38,129 nucleotides of DNA from contig JAPXRI010000028.1 of NCBI GenBank assembly GCA_033813635.1, forward strand, positions 1 through 38,129, read 5' to 3'. Each line of letters starts with the position of its first letter. Within the stretch, counting starts at the first letter, position 1. A model generated the notes under the pieces. That model ran no database searches, was not told where the DNA came from, and saw only the letters and a list, made by a program, of their open reading frames with translations. The position numbers and the translations under genes are program-made. Source of the DNA: JAPXRI01 sp033813635 (GTDB lineage Bacteria > Bacillota > Clostridia > Oscillospirales > QAMX01). This document shows positions 22,097-29,430 of this stretch, one piece after another.

Positions 22097-23161
22097 TTAC
22101 CGTTCACCTCCGTGAATTTCCAGCAGCTTGTTCAGGATCTCGGCCGGAGTCGGGACGACGCCGCCGGTCCTGCCGAGAAAGTGCACCGGGCGGGAGCACT
22201 CGATGGCGAGCCGGATGTCGTCGATCATCTGGCCCATGCTCATCTCCACGTCGAGGAAGCGCTTGGTTTTTTCGGAGAGCGCCTTGAGCGCCACCTTCGG
22301 GAACGGCCAGAGTGTAATCGGTCTGAACAGGCCGGCCTTTATCCCTTTTTCTCTCGCGGCTTTGATCGCGTTTTTGGCAATCCTCGCCGTCGAACCGTAG
22401 GCCGTGATCACGATATCCGCGTCGTCGCAAAGGTACTGCTCGTACATTGTCTCGTTTTCCTCCACGAGGGCGTAGCGCTTGAATCTGTCCAGCACCGTCT
22501 TTTCCAGCTCGTCGGGTTGAATGTAGAGTGAGTTTAATATGTTGTGTTTGCGCTTCCCGCCTGTTCCGCAGGCCGCCCAGGGCTTTTCGGGGGCTTTTGA
22601 GGTGTTTTCATCCGGGAATGCCACGGGCTCCATCATCTGCCCGATAATGCCGTCGCCCAGGACGATGACCGGCATCCGGTACCGGTCGGCGAGGTCGAAG
22701 GCCTTTCCCATCAGGTCAACGATCTCCTGGACGCCGGAGGGCGCGAGGACAATCACATGGAAATCCCCGTGGGCGAGCCCCTTTGTGGCCTGGTAGTAGT
22801 CAGCCTGCGAGGGCTGGATTCCGCCGAGCCCAGGTCCGCCGCGCTGGATATTGACGATGACCGCGGGGAGATCGCTGCCGGCGAGGTAGGATATTCCCTC
22901 GGCCTTAAGCGAGATGCCCGGGCTTGAGCTGGATGTCATCGCCCTGACGCCGACGGAGGAGGCGCCGAGCACCATGTTGATCGCCGCGATCTCGCTCTCG
23001 GACTGCAGATAGACGCCGCCGATCTTCGGCATGCGTTTCGACATGTATTCGGCAACCTGGGTCTGAGGCGTGATCGGATATCCGAAAAAGCAGCGGCAGC
23101 CCGCCCTGATCGCGGCTTCGGCCAGCGCCTCGTTGCCTTTCATCAGAATTTTTTCAGCCAT
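22097..23161 (-). CDS. vorB: 2-oxoacid:ferredoxin oxidoreductase, alpha subunit (VorB/KorA type)
   Basis: Alpha subunit with the pyrimidine-binding and core domains. The GYPITPQTQVAEYM segment near residues 27-40 and the SSSSPGISLKAEGISYLAGSDLP stretch near 77-99 are hallmarks; residues near 280 (LFRPITLWPFP) belong to the C-terminal domain II. At 354 residues it fits VorB (3-methyl-2-oxobutanoate) subunits better than the longer pyruvate type. A 2-oxoglutarate enzyme is a real alternative. The ferredoxin gene lies 45 nt upstream and the beta gene 2 nt downstream. Confidence 0.9.
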   Translation of the reverse strand: MAEKILMKGNEALAEAAIRAGCRCFFGYPITPQTQVAEYMSKRMPKIGGVYLQSESEIAAINMVLGASSVGVRAMTSSSSPGISLKAEGISYLAGSDLPAVIVNIQRGGPGLGGIQPSQADYYQATKGLAHGDFHVIVLAPSGVQEIVDLMGKAFDLADRYRMPVIVLGDGIIGQMMEPVAFPDENTSKAPEKPWAACGTGGKRKHNILNSLYIQPDELEKTVLDRFKRYALVEENETMYEQYLCDDADIVITAYGSTARIAKNAIKAAREKGIKAGLFRPITLWPFPKVALKALSEKTKRFLDVEMSMGQMIDDIRLAIECSRPVHFLGRTGGVVPTPAEILNKLLEIHGGER

Positions 23162-23206
23162 TTTATCAAATCCTTCCTGTTTTACGACGCGCGGTTCCGC
23201 GGGGTT

Positions 23207-23413
23207 TTATTTGAAAACCGATATGGCGGTATCCGGGCACATCCTTGCGCACATCGCGCAGCCGGTGCACTGCTCTGCGGCGGTCATTTCAACGGGGTGA
23301 AAACCCTTGCCGTTTAGCTTTTCCTTCGCCATCGCCAACAGCTTCCTCGGGCAGGCGGTGGTGCACAGGGCGCAGCCCTTGCACCTCTCCTCGTCGATCA
23401 CAATGTAAGCCAT
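23207..23413 (-). CDS. 2x[4Fe-4S] ferredoxin-type delta subunit
   Basis: Sixty-eight residues with two complete CxxCxxCxxxCP motifs (CKGCALCTTACP near 11-22 and CTGCAMCARMCP near 49-60). It is the electron-transfer delta subunit of the oxidoreductase encoded downstream and passes electrons to free ferredoxin. ATG at 23413 lies 18 nt after the ATPase gene. Confidence 0.93.
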   Translation of the reverse strand: MAYIVIDEERCKGCALCTTACPRKLLAMAKEKLNGKGFHPVEMTAAEQCTGCAMCARMCPDTAISVFK

Positions 23414-23431
23414 GCCAACACCTTCTTTTAA

Positions 23432-24106
23432 TTAATAAATTTCCCAGCCGGGCTTTGAATATATTTTTATCGGAAAAATGTCTCCGGGTATCCCGGACGC
23501 GCATTGACCGCACAGATCCTCTCTGACCGCGGTGAAAGCGATCGGAAGCCCCGTTTTTTGCGAGAGCTCCTCGTAGTAGGGCACGGCGGACAGCACCGTT
23601 TCGGCGGTCGTCTCCCTGCCCAGATTGGGGTTCGCCGCGATGCCGGTGAATTTCAGCCTGCTCACCGACATAATCTGCTCCATCACCTCAATCGAACCCG
23701 GGGCGGTGGTTGTGAAGGGCCGGTATTTGTTGACCACAAGTAGCATTTGATAGGGCCTGTCCGAGATCTCCCCGGCGTAGCGGCCGAGGGCGATCGCGCC
23801 GGCCTCGTCCCCGCCGACGTCCACCACCACGTCGCCGCCGTACGAGGCGGAAAATACGCCGCCAAGCTCGGGCGGCAGAACCGGGATATCCACGTTGGTG
23901 TTTGCGAACACCGGGCAGAGGGTTTTGATGCCCTTCTCCCTCAGCACCGCGTCGCCGTCCGCGAGGCGGAAATATGGGTTGATAATGTCCAGATCGACGA
24001 CGGTGACGGCGTTTTCCGCGGTTTTTTTCGTCACGGCGAGATTTATCGCCAGATTTGTCTTTCCGCTGCCGTAATGCCCCGCCAAAATAATAAAGGTTTT
24101 GTCCAA
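23432..24106 (-). CDS. P-loop ATPase of the MinD/ParA/CobQ fold with C-terminal CxxC, function unknown
   Basis: A 224-residue nucleotide-binding protein. Walker A GHYGSGKT is at residues 10-17; the MinD-type signature lysine is replaced by His11. VVDLDIINPYFR (36-47) and VVVDVGGDEAG follow as switch and Walker B regions. Cys199 and Cys202 form a CxxC pair in REDLCGQCASG near the end, reminiscent of the cluster-binding pair in Mrp/Nbp35 iron-sulfur carriers, though not in the same context. The start is TTG at 24106 with GGTGGA upstream. First gene of the oxidoreductase operon. I infer a role in maturation or control of that Fe-S enzyme; this is not demonstrated by the sequence. Confidence 0.75.
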   Translation of the reverse strand: MDKTFIILAGHYGSGKTNLAINLAVTKKTAENAVTVVDLDIINPYFRLADGDAVLREKGIKTLCPVFANTNVDIPVLPPELGGVFSASYGGDVVVDVGGDEAGAIALGRYAGEISDRPYQMLLVVNKYRPFTTTAPGSIEVMEQIMSVSRLKFTGIAANPNLGRETTAETVLSAVPYYEELSQKTGLPIAFTAVREDLCGQCASGIPGDIFPIKIYSKPGWEIY

Positions 24107-24162
24107 AATAATAATCCACCCGTTATATTAAAACGTTTGCGTCCTTGTTGGGTTTAACAATT

Positions 24163-24171
24163 ATTATACCA
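24163..24171 (-). promoter_or_regulatory. Extended -10 promoter for the oxidoreductase operon
   Basis: Minus strand TGG-TATAAT (24171-24163), an extended -10 element, 57 nt before the TTG start of the ATPase gene. No convincing -35 hexamer is visible. Confidence 0.6.
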
Positions 24172-24248
24172 CAACATCATCCGAAGAAAAACAATGATAT
24201 TAATCAAAAAAAAGGTTTGTTTCACCGGCGGGAGTGGTTAATTCGGAT

Positions 24249-24284
24249 AAAAAAAAGACACGCCCGGATTTTTGCGGACATGAC
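24249..24284 (-). terminator. Terminator after spo0A
   Basis: An 8-bp stem including two G-T pairs (about 24259-24266 with 24275-24282) is followed on the minus strand by eight T residues (24256-24249), 35 nt after the spo0A stop. Confidence 0.75.
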
Positions 24285-24318
24285 TTTTATTCTTATGGGT
24301 TTTATATGGGTTTCGTAA

Positions 24319-25131
24319 TCAGTAAACGGCCCTTTTGCTGGAGAGCGTTACCTCGCCTTTAAGCTTCAGCGACAGATTGTCGGCGAGCATCGCGATGAAC
24401 TCGGAGTTGGTCGGCTTTCCTTTAATATTGGAGACTGTGTAGCCGAAGATATGCTGTATCTCCTCCACATCCCCTCTGTCCCAGGCCACTTCGATTGCGT
24501 GGCGGATTGCGCGCTCGACTCTCGACGGCGTCGTTTGGTATTTTTTCGCGACCGAGGGGTACAGGATTTTGGTGACGGCGTTGATAACCTCCATGTCGTT
24601 GACCGACATGATGATCGCCTCGCGGAGATACTGATAGCCCTTTATATGCGCCGGCACGCCGATGTCGTGCAGCATCGACGTCACCTCAGATAGCAGGTTG
24701 CCGAGCTGGGACTGGTATATTTTGGCGGGGGTGACGTTCTGCGCGCGCAGGCTTCGGATTCTGTCTATTAGAATGCTTCTCGGGAGCGGTTTAAGGGCAA
24801 AATAGTCCGTCCCGAGAGCCGTTATTTCTCTCATTACAACCGGACTTGAGTACCCTGACAGAACAATAATCGCGGGTTTTTTCTGGGCCATCTTCTCGTT
24901 GATCTCGCGAACCAGGCCTAGCCCGTCAAGGCCGGGAAGAATAATATCGGTGATCAGGATGTCAGGACATAGCGAAACGACTTTTTCCGCTGCAACGGAG
25001 CCGTTGCAGGTATAGCCGATGACGTCAATATCGCTTTCGGACGACAGCGAAGCCGCGAGGGCAGAGCAGAAATCATTGTCACCGTCCGCAATGAACACTC
25101 TGAGCCGCGTCCCTTGATACTTTTCGACCAT
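24319..25131 (-). CDS. spo0A: Sporulation master response regulator Spo0A
   Basis: Phosphorelay-controlled DNA-binding protein that commits the cell to sporulation. The receiver domain (about 10-125) has the phosphorylated Asp62 in ILITDIILPG, a Ser in VLSGYSS and Lys in ALKPLP. The acidic pocket reads ADGDND at 15-20 instead of the usual DD pair. The C-terminal domain (about 145-270) contains the helix-turn-helix SRVERAIRHAIEVAW and TNSEFIAMLADNL, nearly identical across Spo0A proteins. Length 270 is normal. Own promoter and terminator; lies downstream of spoIVB as in Bacillus and Clostridium. Confidence 0.97.
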   Translation of the reverse strand: MVEKYQGTRLRVFIADGDNDFCSALAASLSSESDIDVIGYTCNGSVAAEKVVSLCPDILITDIILPGLDGLGLVREINEKMAQKKPAIIVLSGYSSPVVMREITALGTDYFALKPLPRSILIDRIRSLRAQNVTPAKIYQSQLGNLLSEVTSMLHDIGVPAHIKGYQYLREAIIMSVNDMEVINAVTKILYPSVAKKYQTTPSRVERAIRHAIEVAWDRGDVEEIQHIFGYTVSNIKGKPTNSEFIAMLADNLSLKLKGEVTLSSKRAVY

Positions 25132-25181
25132 TTTTACTCCTCCGTATTAATATTATAAAATTGATTTTTATTTCCTTCGTA

Positions 25182-25210
25182 ATAATAGCACATAATATGT
25201 ACTAAAGCAA
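25182..25210 (-). promoter_or_regulatory. Promoter for spo0A
   Basis: Minus strand -35 TTGCTT (25210-25205), 17-bp spacer, -10 TATTAT (25187-25182). Predicted start near 25175, about 45 nt before spo0A. Confidence 0.7.
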
Positions 25211-25239
25211 TATAAATTTTGCATTTTTTTGTCAAACCA

Positions 25240-25246
25240 TTCGACG
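25240..25246 (-). promoter_or_regulatory. Possible 0A box upstream of spo0A
   Basis: CGTCGAA on the minus strand matches six of seven bases of the Spo0A-binding core TGTCGAA and lies about 30 bp upstream of the -35 box, where an autoregulatory site would make sense. One short match is weak evidence. Confidence 0.35.
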
Positions 25247-25284
25247 TAATTCGATAAGATTTGTTTCAAGTATTTCAAATCGTA

Positions 25285-25327
25285 TTTTCCGCCCCGCCGC
25301 CGGGACGCTCCGCGACGGGGCGGAAAA
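25285..25327 (-). terminator. Hairpin between spoIVB and spo0A
   Basis: Perfect 12-bp stem (25285-25296 with 25316-25327) of TTTTCCGCCCCG with its complement, 19 nt after the spoIVB stop. The four closing A-T pairs supply T residues at the end of the stem on either strand, so termination is likely though there is no further T tract. Confidence 0.7.
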
Positions 25328-25345
25328 TTATGCCGGAGTGAATAT

Positions 25346-26479
25346 TTATGCGGCGCTCAGAGTCTGAGCAGCCGACGCGTTATCCAGCATATTTTCAATA
25401 AAAATTCCGTAACCGTAAATCGGGTCATTGATCAGGACGTGCGTTACTGCGCCGACGATGCAACCGTTCTGAATAATCGGGCTCCCGCTCATCCCCTGTA
25501 CAATACCGCCTGTTTGCGATAATAATACAGGATCGGTGACGCGAATATACATATTTTTTGTCGAACGTTCGGAATTTATTATTTTTACTATTTCAATTTG
25601 GTATTTTTCTACGGAGTCCCCGGCAATGTTGGATAGAATATATGCGCTTCCCCGCGTAACGGTATCCTTTTTGCCGACCGGTATCGGATTCTGGGATAAA
25701 AGCTCCGGGTAGAGCTCGTCGGGCTTGAGCGTTCCGAAAAGCCCGGTCTCATAGTTTCCGAAAAGGGAACCGCAGTTTTTTCCCGTGTCGAAAATCCCGA
25801 TCAGTTCCCCTGGCTTCCCGTTTTCGCCCTTATTGATGCCCACCACGTTTGACGGGATAAGGCAGCCCGAGCCGAGGGGCATCAGCATCCCCGTATCCCC
25901 GTCGGTGATGCCGTGGCCGAGAGCGCCGAACACGCCGCTTTTCGGGTCGTAAAACGTAATCGTGCCGATGCCCGCCATACTGTCGCGCACCCAGGCGCCT
26001 ATCTTCACGTTCCCGTCAGAGGTATCCGTCTGGGGGACGACGCTTACCTTCAGCGAGGTCCCCCCGCGGAGAACGGTTAGCGATACTTCCTTGCCGGGGT
26101 ATTTTGAAATCTCCGCCTGAAGATCATACATGGTGTCGACATCCGTCTTACCTACTTTTACTATCAGATCGCCTGTTTTCAGGCCGCAGTCTCTGGCCGG
26201 CGACCTTTCGCCGGAAGCCGTCTTGATATCGGCGTATTCGACGACCACGACGCCGCCCGCGTAAATCTTGATCCCCGCGGTCCTGCCGACGGGTACGAGA
26301 TACCCGGCGTCAAGCCGCGCCGCCTCAGTGTATGCCGCCGGTTTGACCGCGCCGCGTTCCGAAAAAAAAGAGCCGGAAAGCAGAAAAATAGATGACACGA
26401 CGGAAATCGCTGCGAGAAGACGTTTCAGCTTGAACGTCTTTCTTTGGTTGGAGGATCTGCGGATTTCTGTTTTTTCCAA
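25346..26479 (-). CDS. spoIVB: SpoIVB peptidase
   Basis: Forespore-secreted serine peptidase (family S55) that triggers sigma-K activation in the mother cell. An N-terminal membrane anchor (LLAAISVVSSIFLLSGSFF, about 20-40) is followed by a PDZ domain (about 90-160) and the peptidase domain with ALGHGITDGDTG (catalytic His region) and GMSGSPIIQNG (catalytic Ser). The start is TTG at 26479 with GGAGG 6 nt upstream. Length 377 is close to the Bacillus enzyme. A sigma-G-like promoter is visible upstream, agreeing with forespore expression. It is followed by spo0A, a conserved pairing. Confidence 0.95.
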   Translation of the reverse strand: MEKTEIRRSSNQRKTFKLKRLLAAISVVSSIFLLSGSFFSERGAVKPAAYTEAARLDAGYLVPVGRTAGIKIYAGGVVVVEYADIKTASGERSPARDCGLKTGDLIVKVGKTDVDTMYDLQAEISKYPGKEVSLTVLRGGTSLKVSVVPQTDTSDGNVKIGAWVRDSMAGIGTITFYDPKSGVFGALGHGITDGDTGMLMPLGSGCLIPSNVVGINKGENGKPGELIGIFDTGKNCGSLFGNYETGLFGTLKPDELYPELLSQNPIPVGKKDTVTRGSAYILSNIAGDSVEKYQIEIVKIINSERSTKNMYIRVTDPVLLSQTGGIVQGMSGSPIIQNGCIVGAVTHVLINDPIYGYGIFIENMLDNASAAQTLSAA

Positions 26480-26538
26480 TGAATACCTCCTCTTATATCT
26501 TGCGAATGTTATTTGCGCGGAAAAAACCGCGCAGATTA

Positions 26539-26567
26539 ATTATGTGCAGAGAAAGCTTTTTGCATAA
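26539..26567 (-). promoter_or_regulatory. Candidate sigma-G promoter for spoIVB
   Basis: Minus strand TTATGC (26567-26562), 17-bp spacer, CATAATTA (26544-26537). The -10 matches six of seven bases of the sigma-G form CATnnTA and the -35 fits partly. Predicted start near 26531, about 50 nt before the TTG start. Confidence 0.5.
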
Positions 26568-26691
26568 GCGAATCGACAAAGTAATGTTTGGCTGGAACAA
26601 GCGCCGATAATATGCCAGAAAATGCCAAAAATAGCCCGTTTTGGAAGCAAATGTTTGGTGCGGATATTCAAAAAAATATTTGACAAAGGGA

Positions 26692-26720
26692 TTGCATTCG
26701 GAAAAAGAAACAGATATAAT
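26692..26720 (+). promoter_or_regulatory. Sigma-A promoter for the corrinoid protein gene
   Basis: -35 TTGCAT (26692-26697), 17-bp spacer, -10 TATAAT (26715-26720). Predicted start near 26727, about 80 nt before the ATG. Confidence 0.75.
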
Positions 26721-26726
26721 CATATC

Positions 26727-26807
26727 TGCGTAGTAGCCTGATCCGGAATCTCGAACCGGAGAGAAATCGGCTTGTCCCTGGACTAAAAATCATAAAGGAG
26801 CAGATTT
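26727..26807 (+). promoter_or_regulatory. Structured 5' leader of the corrinoid protein gene
   Basis: An extended hairpin is visible: GCC/GGC plus GAT/ATC (26736-26742 with 26766-26771, one bulged T) closing a CCGG/CCGG helix (26743-26746 with 26756-26759) with a 9-nt loop. TCTC in that loop (26749-26752) can instead pair with GAGA at 26761-26764, giving an alternative hairpin. It ends about 24 nt before the AAGGAG ribosome site. No known riboswitch consensus was recognised. Confidence 0.4.
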
Positions 26808-27443
26808 ATGAGTATTTTTGATGAAATCAGCGAGGCTCTGCAAAAAGGAAGAGCAAAGCTCGTGGCGGAGCTTGTAACCAAGGCAATTGAAGCGGGTGAA
26901 TCACCGAAGGATATTCTCGATTCCGGTCTGCTCGCGGGCATGGGCGTTATCGGAGAAAAATTCCAGAAAAACGAGGTCTTCGTACCCGAAGTCCTGATTG
27001 CGGCGAGAGCGATGGACGCCGGCGTGAAAATACTTAAGCCGAAGCTTGTCGCGACGGGCGTCAAGCCTCTCGGGCGCGTCTGCATAGGCACAGTCGAGGG
27101 TGACCTGCACGATATCGGGAAAAATCTTGTTAAAATGATGCTCGAGGGCAAGGGCATTGAGGTCATTGATCTGGGCATCGACGTTCCCGCCGAAAAATTC
27201 GTCAACACCGCGATTGAACAGAATTGCGCGATCATCTGCTGCTCGGCTCTTCTGACCACCACGATGAACGTGATGGAGGATGTGGTCAAGAAAGCGGTTG
27301 AGATGGGCGTTCGCGATAAGGTCAAGATCATGGTCGGCGGAGCGCCCGTGACCCAGAGCTTCTGCGACGCGATCGGCGCGGACGCTTACACGCCGGACGC
27401 CGCCTCGGCCGCGGATGTCGCCGCAGCGTTCCTGAAGGCATAA
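26808..27443 (+). CDS. Corrinoid (B12-binding) methyltransferase carrier protein
   Basis: Cobalamin-binding protein of the MtaC/MtbC/MttC family that carries a methyl group on its cobalt between two methyltransferases. Residues 1-85 are the helical B12-binding cap with PEVLIAARAMDAGVKIL; residues 88-211 are the Rossmann-like domain. DLHDIG at 99-104 supplies the cobalt-ligating His101, and later SALLTTTM and GGAPVTQSF fit the family. Length 211 is typical. Start ATG at 26808 follows AAGGAG. No substrate-specific methyltransferase gene (MtaB, MttB or MtgB type) lies beside it, so substrate is unknown. Own promoter and a shared terminator with tgt. Confidence 0.93.
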   Translation: MSIFDEISEALQKGRAKLVAELVTKAIEAGESPKDILDSGLLAGMGVIGEKFQKNEVFVPEVLIAARAMDAGVKILKPKLVATGVKPLGRVCIGTVEGDLHDIGKNLVKMMLEGKGIEVIDLGIDVPAEKFVNTAIEQNCAIICCSALLTTTMNVMEDVVKKAVEMGVRDKVKIMVGGAPVTQSFCDAIGADAYTPDAASAADVAAAFLKA

Positions 27444-27469
27444 TAAAAATAATATAATTGAAGACATAG

Positions 27470-27504
27470 GATGCCGCGCGGAAAGCAAACTTCCGCGCGG
27501 CATC
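27470..27504. terminator. Bidirectional terminator between the corrinoid gene and tgt
   Basis: Perfect 14-bp stem (27470-27483 with 27491-27504) and 7-nt loop lying between two convergent genes. Tails are only moderately T-rich on either side (TTCGCT on the plus strand). Confidence 0.75.
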
Positions 27505-27518
27505 TTCGCTAGTGTTGT

Positions 27519-28649
27519 TTACAGCCTTTTGTCGAATTTTTCGGAGTACTCCTCGCGGAATCTGCAAAACCGGTTCTCCTCGATCGCGGTCCTGATTTCC
27601 GCCATCAGGTTGTTGTAAAACCAGAGGTTGTGCATCACGCACAGCCTGAGCCCGAGCACCTCCTCTGCCCGGAGCAGGTGCCTTACATACGCCCTGGAAT
27701 GGGTCCGGCATACCGGGCAGCCGCACACCGGGTCGATCGGCAGCGGGTCGGCCGCGTATTTCTGATTATTGAGATTGATTCTGCCCTCCCGCGTATAGAG
27801 GTGGCCGTGCCGCGCGTTTCGCGCGGGCAGAACGCAGTCGAAAAAATCTATCCCGCGGGCTACGCCCTCAATGATGTTTCCGGGCGTGCCCACGCCCATC
27901 AGATATCTCGGCCTGTCGGGAGGCATCAGCGGCTCGACGACGTCTATGATGCGGTACATTTCCTCCGTGCTCTCCCCGACGGCGAGGCCGCCGATCGCGT
28001 AGCCGGGCAGGTCCAGCGCGGCAATCGCCTTCATATTGTCCGCGCGGAGCTCCTCGCTCACCCCGCCCTGGTTGATTCCCCAGAGCATCTGCCCCGGGTT
28101 GACGCAGCGGCCAGCGGCCTTAATCCGCGAGAGCTCGTCCCGGCACCTGACGAGCCAGCGGTAAGTCCTCTCGCAGGAGAGCTTGACGTATTCGTAGGGG
28201 GACGGGTTCTGCACGCACTCGTCGAAAGCCATCGCGATATCCGAGCCGAGGGAGGACTGTATGCGGATGCTCTCCTCGGGGCCCATAAAAATTTTCCGCC
28301 CGTCGATATGTGAGGAAAAACTGACGCCCTCCTCGGTTATCTTCCGCAGCGTCGCCAGCGAGAAAACCTGAAACCCGCCGCTGTCGGTGAGCACCGGCCC
28401 GTCCCAGTTCATAAATCCGTGCAGACCGCCGAGGCTCGCGACGATGTCCTCCCCCGGGCGGAGGTGCAGGTGATAGGTGTTTGAGAGCTCGACCTGGCAG
28501 CCGACGGCCTTAAGGTCGAAGGCGTCGAGCCCGCCCTTGATCGCGGCCTTTGTGCCGACGTTCATGAAGACCGGCGTCTGCACCGTCCCGTGCGCTGTTT
28601 CGAATATGCCGCGGCGCGCGCGGCCGTCGGTCTCGATTAGCTTGAACAA
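27519..28649 (-). CDS. tgt: tRNA-guanine transglycosylase
   Basis: Exchanges guanine for a 7-deazaguanine (preQ1) at the wobble position of GUN-anticodon tRNAs in queuosine synthesis. LTDSGGFQVFSL near residue 90 holds the first catalytic Asp region, DFFDCVLPARNARHG near 265 the nucleophilic Asp, and CGCPVC with a following His near 310-335 the zinc site. Length 376 is normal. The start is TTG at 28649 with GGGAG 8 nt upstream. Single-gene unit with its own promoter; queA, often adjacent, is not in the window. Confidence 0.97.
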   Translation of the reverse strand: MFKLIETDGRARRGIFETAHGTVQTPVFMNVGTKAAIKGGLDAFDLKAVGCQVELSNTYHLHLRPGEDIVASLGGLHGFMNWDGPVLTDSGGFQVFSLATLRKITEEGVSFSSHIDGRKIFMGPEESIRIQSSLGSDIAMAFDECVQNPSPYEYVKLSCERTYRWLVRCRDELSRIKAAGRCVNPGQMLWGINQGGVSEELRADNMKAIAALDLPGYAIGGLAVGESTEEMYRIIDVVEPLMPPDRPRYLMGVGTPGNIIEGVARGIDFFDCVLPARNARHGHLYTREGRINLNNQKYAADPLPIDPVCGCPVCRTHSRAYVRHLLRAEEVLGLRLCVMHNLWFYNNLMAEIRTAIEENRFCRFREEYSEKFDKRL

Positions 28650-28686
28650 AGCGATATCTCCCTGAAAAACATTTTATTGTCCCCTA

Positions 28687-28716
28687 ATTATAGCATGAAA
28701 GCGGCATTTCCGGCAA
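28687..28716 (-). promoter_or_regulatory. Promoter for tgt
   Basis: Minus strand -35 TTGCCG (28716-28711), 18-bp spacer, -10 TATAAT (28692-28687) preceded by TGC, an extended -10. Predicted start near 28680. Confidence 0.7.
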
Positions 28717-28744
28717 GAAAAATATGAATTCTCGGCGCTGCCTG

Positions 28745-28774
28745 TTGACATAAACAATTTTGCCATTGTATAAT
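28745..28774 (+). promoter_or_regulatory. Sigma-A promoter for the zinc-ribbon protein gene
   Basis: -35 TTGACA (28745-28750), 18-bp spacer, -10 TATAAT (28769-28774). Predicted start near 28781. Confidence 0.8.
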
Positions 28775-28819
28775 CATATTGTAGGAAATAACCGGAAAAA
28801 TAAAAAAAGGGGGAGCAAA

Positions 28820-29317
28820 ATGAACGGTTACGATTTTGACTACAATTACGGCTACGCTGTCAATGCGGTCTCCAAGGCGTACATATTCACGATCATCGGT
28901 TCGCTTATTTTCTCGGTGGTCATGTGCGTTGTGTTCGTGCTGATCTGCGGCGCGATAGCGAAAAACAGAGGGCTGCCGAAATCCTACAAATGGTTCGGCC
29001 TGCTCGGGCTGATCGGTCTGATAGTGGTGCTGGTGATATCGCCGAAGAATCAGGCGCAGCCCTATCAGAACAACTACTACTACCCGTACCAGAACCAGTC
29101 TCCGTATCCGCCGCAGCAGCCTCAGCAACCACAGCAATACCAGCCACAGCAGCCCCAGCAACCCCAGCAATACCCGCCCCAGTATGACCCGTATCAGCAA
29201 AACCCTCAGCCGGTCCAGCAGCCCCAGCAGGCTCCGGCGACAAAGTACTGCTCAAACTGCGGCAAGCAGATTGACGCGGCTGCCAAGGTCTGCCCGTACT
29301 GCAACCACACGCTGTAA
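28820..29317 (+). CDS. Membrane protein with Pro/Gln-rich linker and C-terminal zinc ribbon
   Basis: Unrecognised 165-residue protein. A tyrosine-rich N-terminus is followed by two hydrophobic segments (AYIFTIIGSLIFSVVMCVVF near 20-45 and WFGLLGLIGLIVVLVI near 58-73). Then comes a low-complexity stretch of about 65 residues built from PQQPQQ and QYQPQ-type repeats, and a C-terminal zinc ribbon CSNCGKQ...CPYCNHTL. ATG at 28820 has an AAGGGGGAG ribosome site; the frame extends 20 codons upstream, before the predicted transcription start. Monocistronic, between a consensus promoter and a strong terminator. Function unknown; such zinc-ribbon membrane proteins are common in Clostridia. Confidence 0.85.
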   Translation: MNGYDFDYNYGYAVNAVSKAYIFTIIGSLIFSVVMCVVFVLICGAIAKNRGLPKSYKWFGLLGLIGLIVVLVISPKNQAQPYQNNYYYPYQNQSPYPPQQPQQPQQYQPQQPQQPQQYPPQYDPYQQNPQPVQQPQQAPATKYCSNCGKQIDAAAKVCPYCNHTL

Positions 29318-29338
29318 TGCCTTTATTATTCCCAAGGC

Positions 29339-29378
29339 GCGCGCTTTCGGAAACCGAAAGCGCGCTTTTTATTTTTTT
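29339..29378 (+). terminator. Terminator after the zinc-ribbon protein gene
   Basis: Perfect 12-bp stem (29339-29350 with 29354-29365), 3-nt loop, followed by TTTTTATTTTTTT. It lies 22 nt after the stop. Confidence 0.95.
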
Positions 29379-29430
29379 GCCATATTGCCGGAAGACCCCG
29401 CATAAATTTTTATAGAAGGGGGCGGTGTCT

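Noticed and set aside
26743..26764. An H-type pseudoknot in the corrinoid gene leader (CCGG stem plus TCTC/GAGA)
   Set aside because: The linker that would have to cross the first stem is 0-1 nt, too short; the two pairings are better read as alternatives.
27525..27545. A good match to the Spo0A box (TGTCGAA within T-rich flanks)
   Set aside because: It lies inside the 3' end of the tgt coding sequence, not near a promoter; likely chance.
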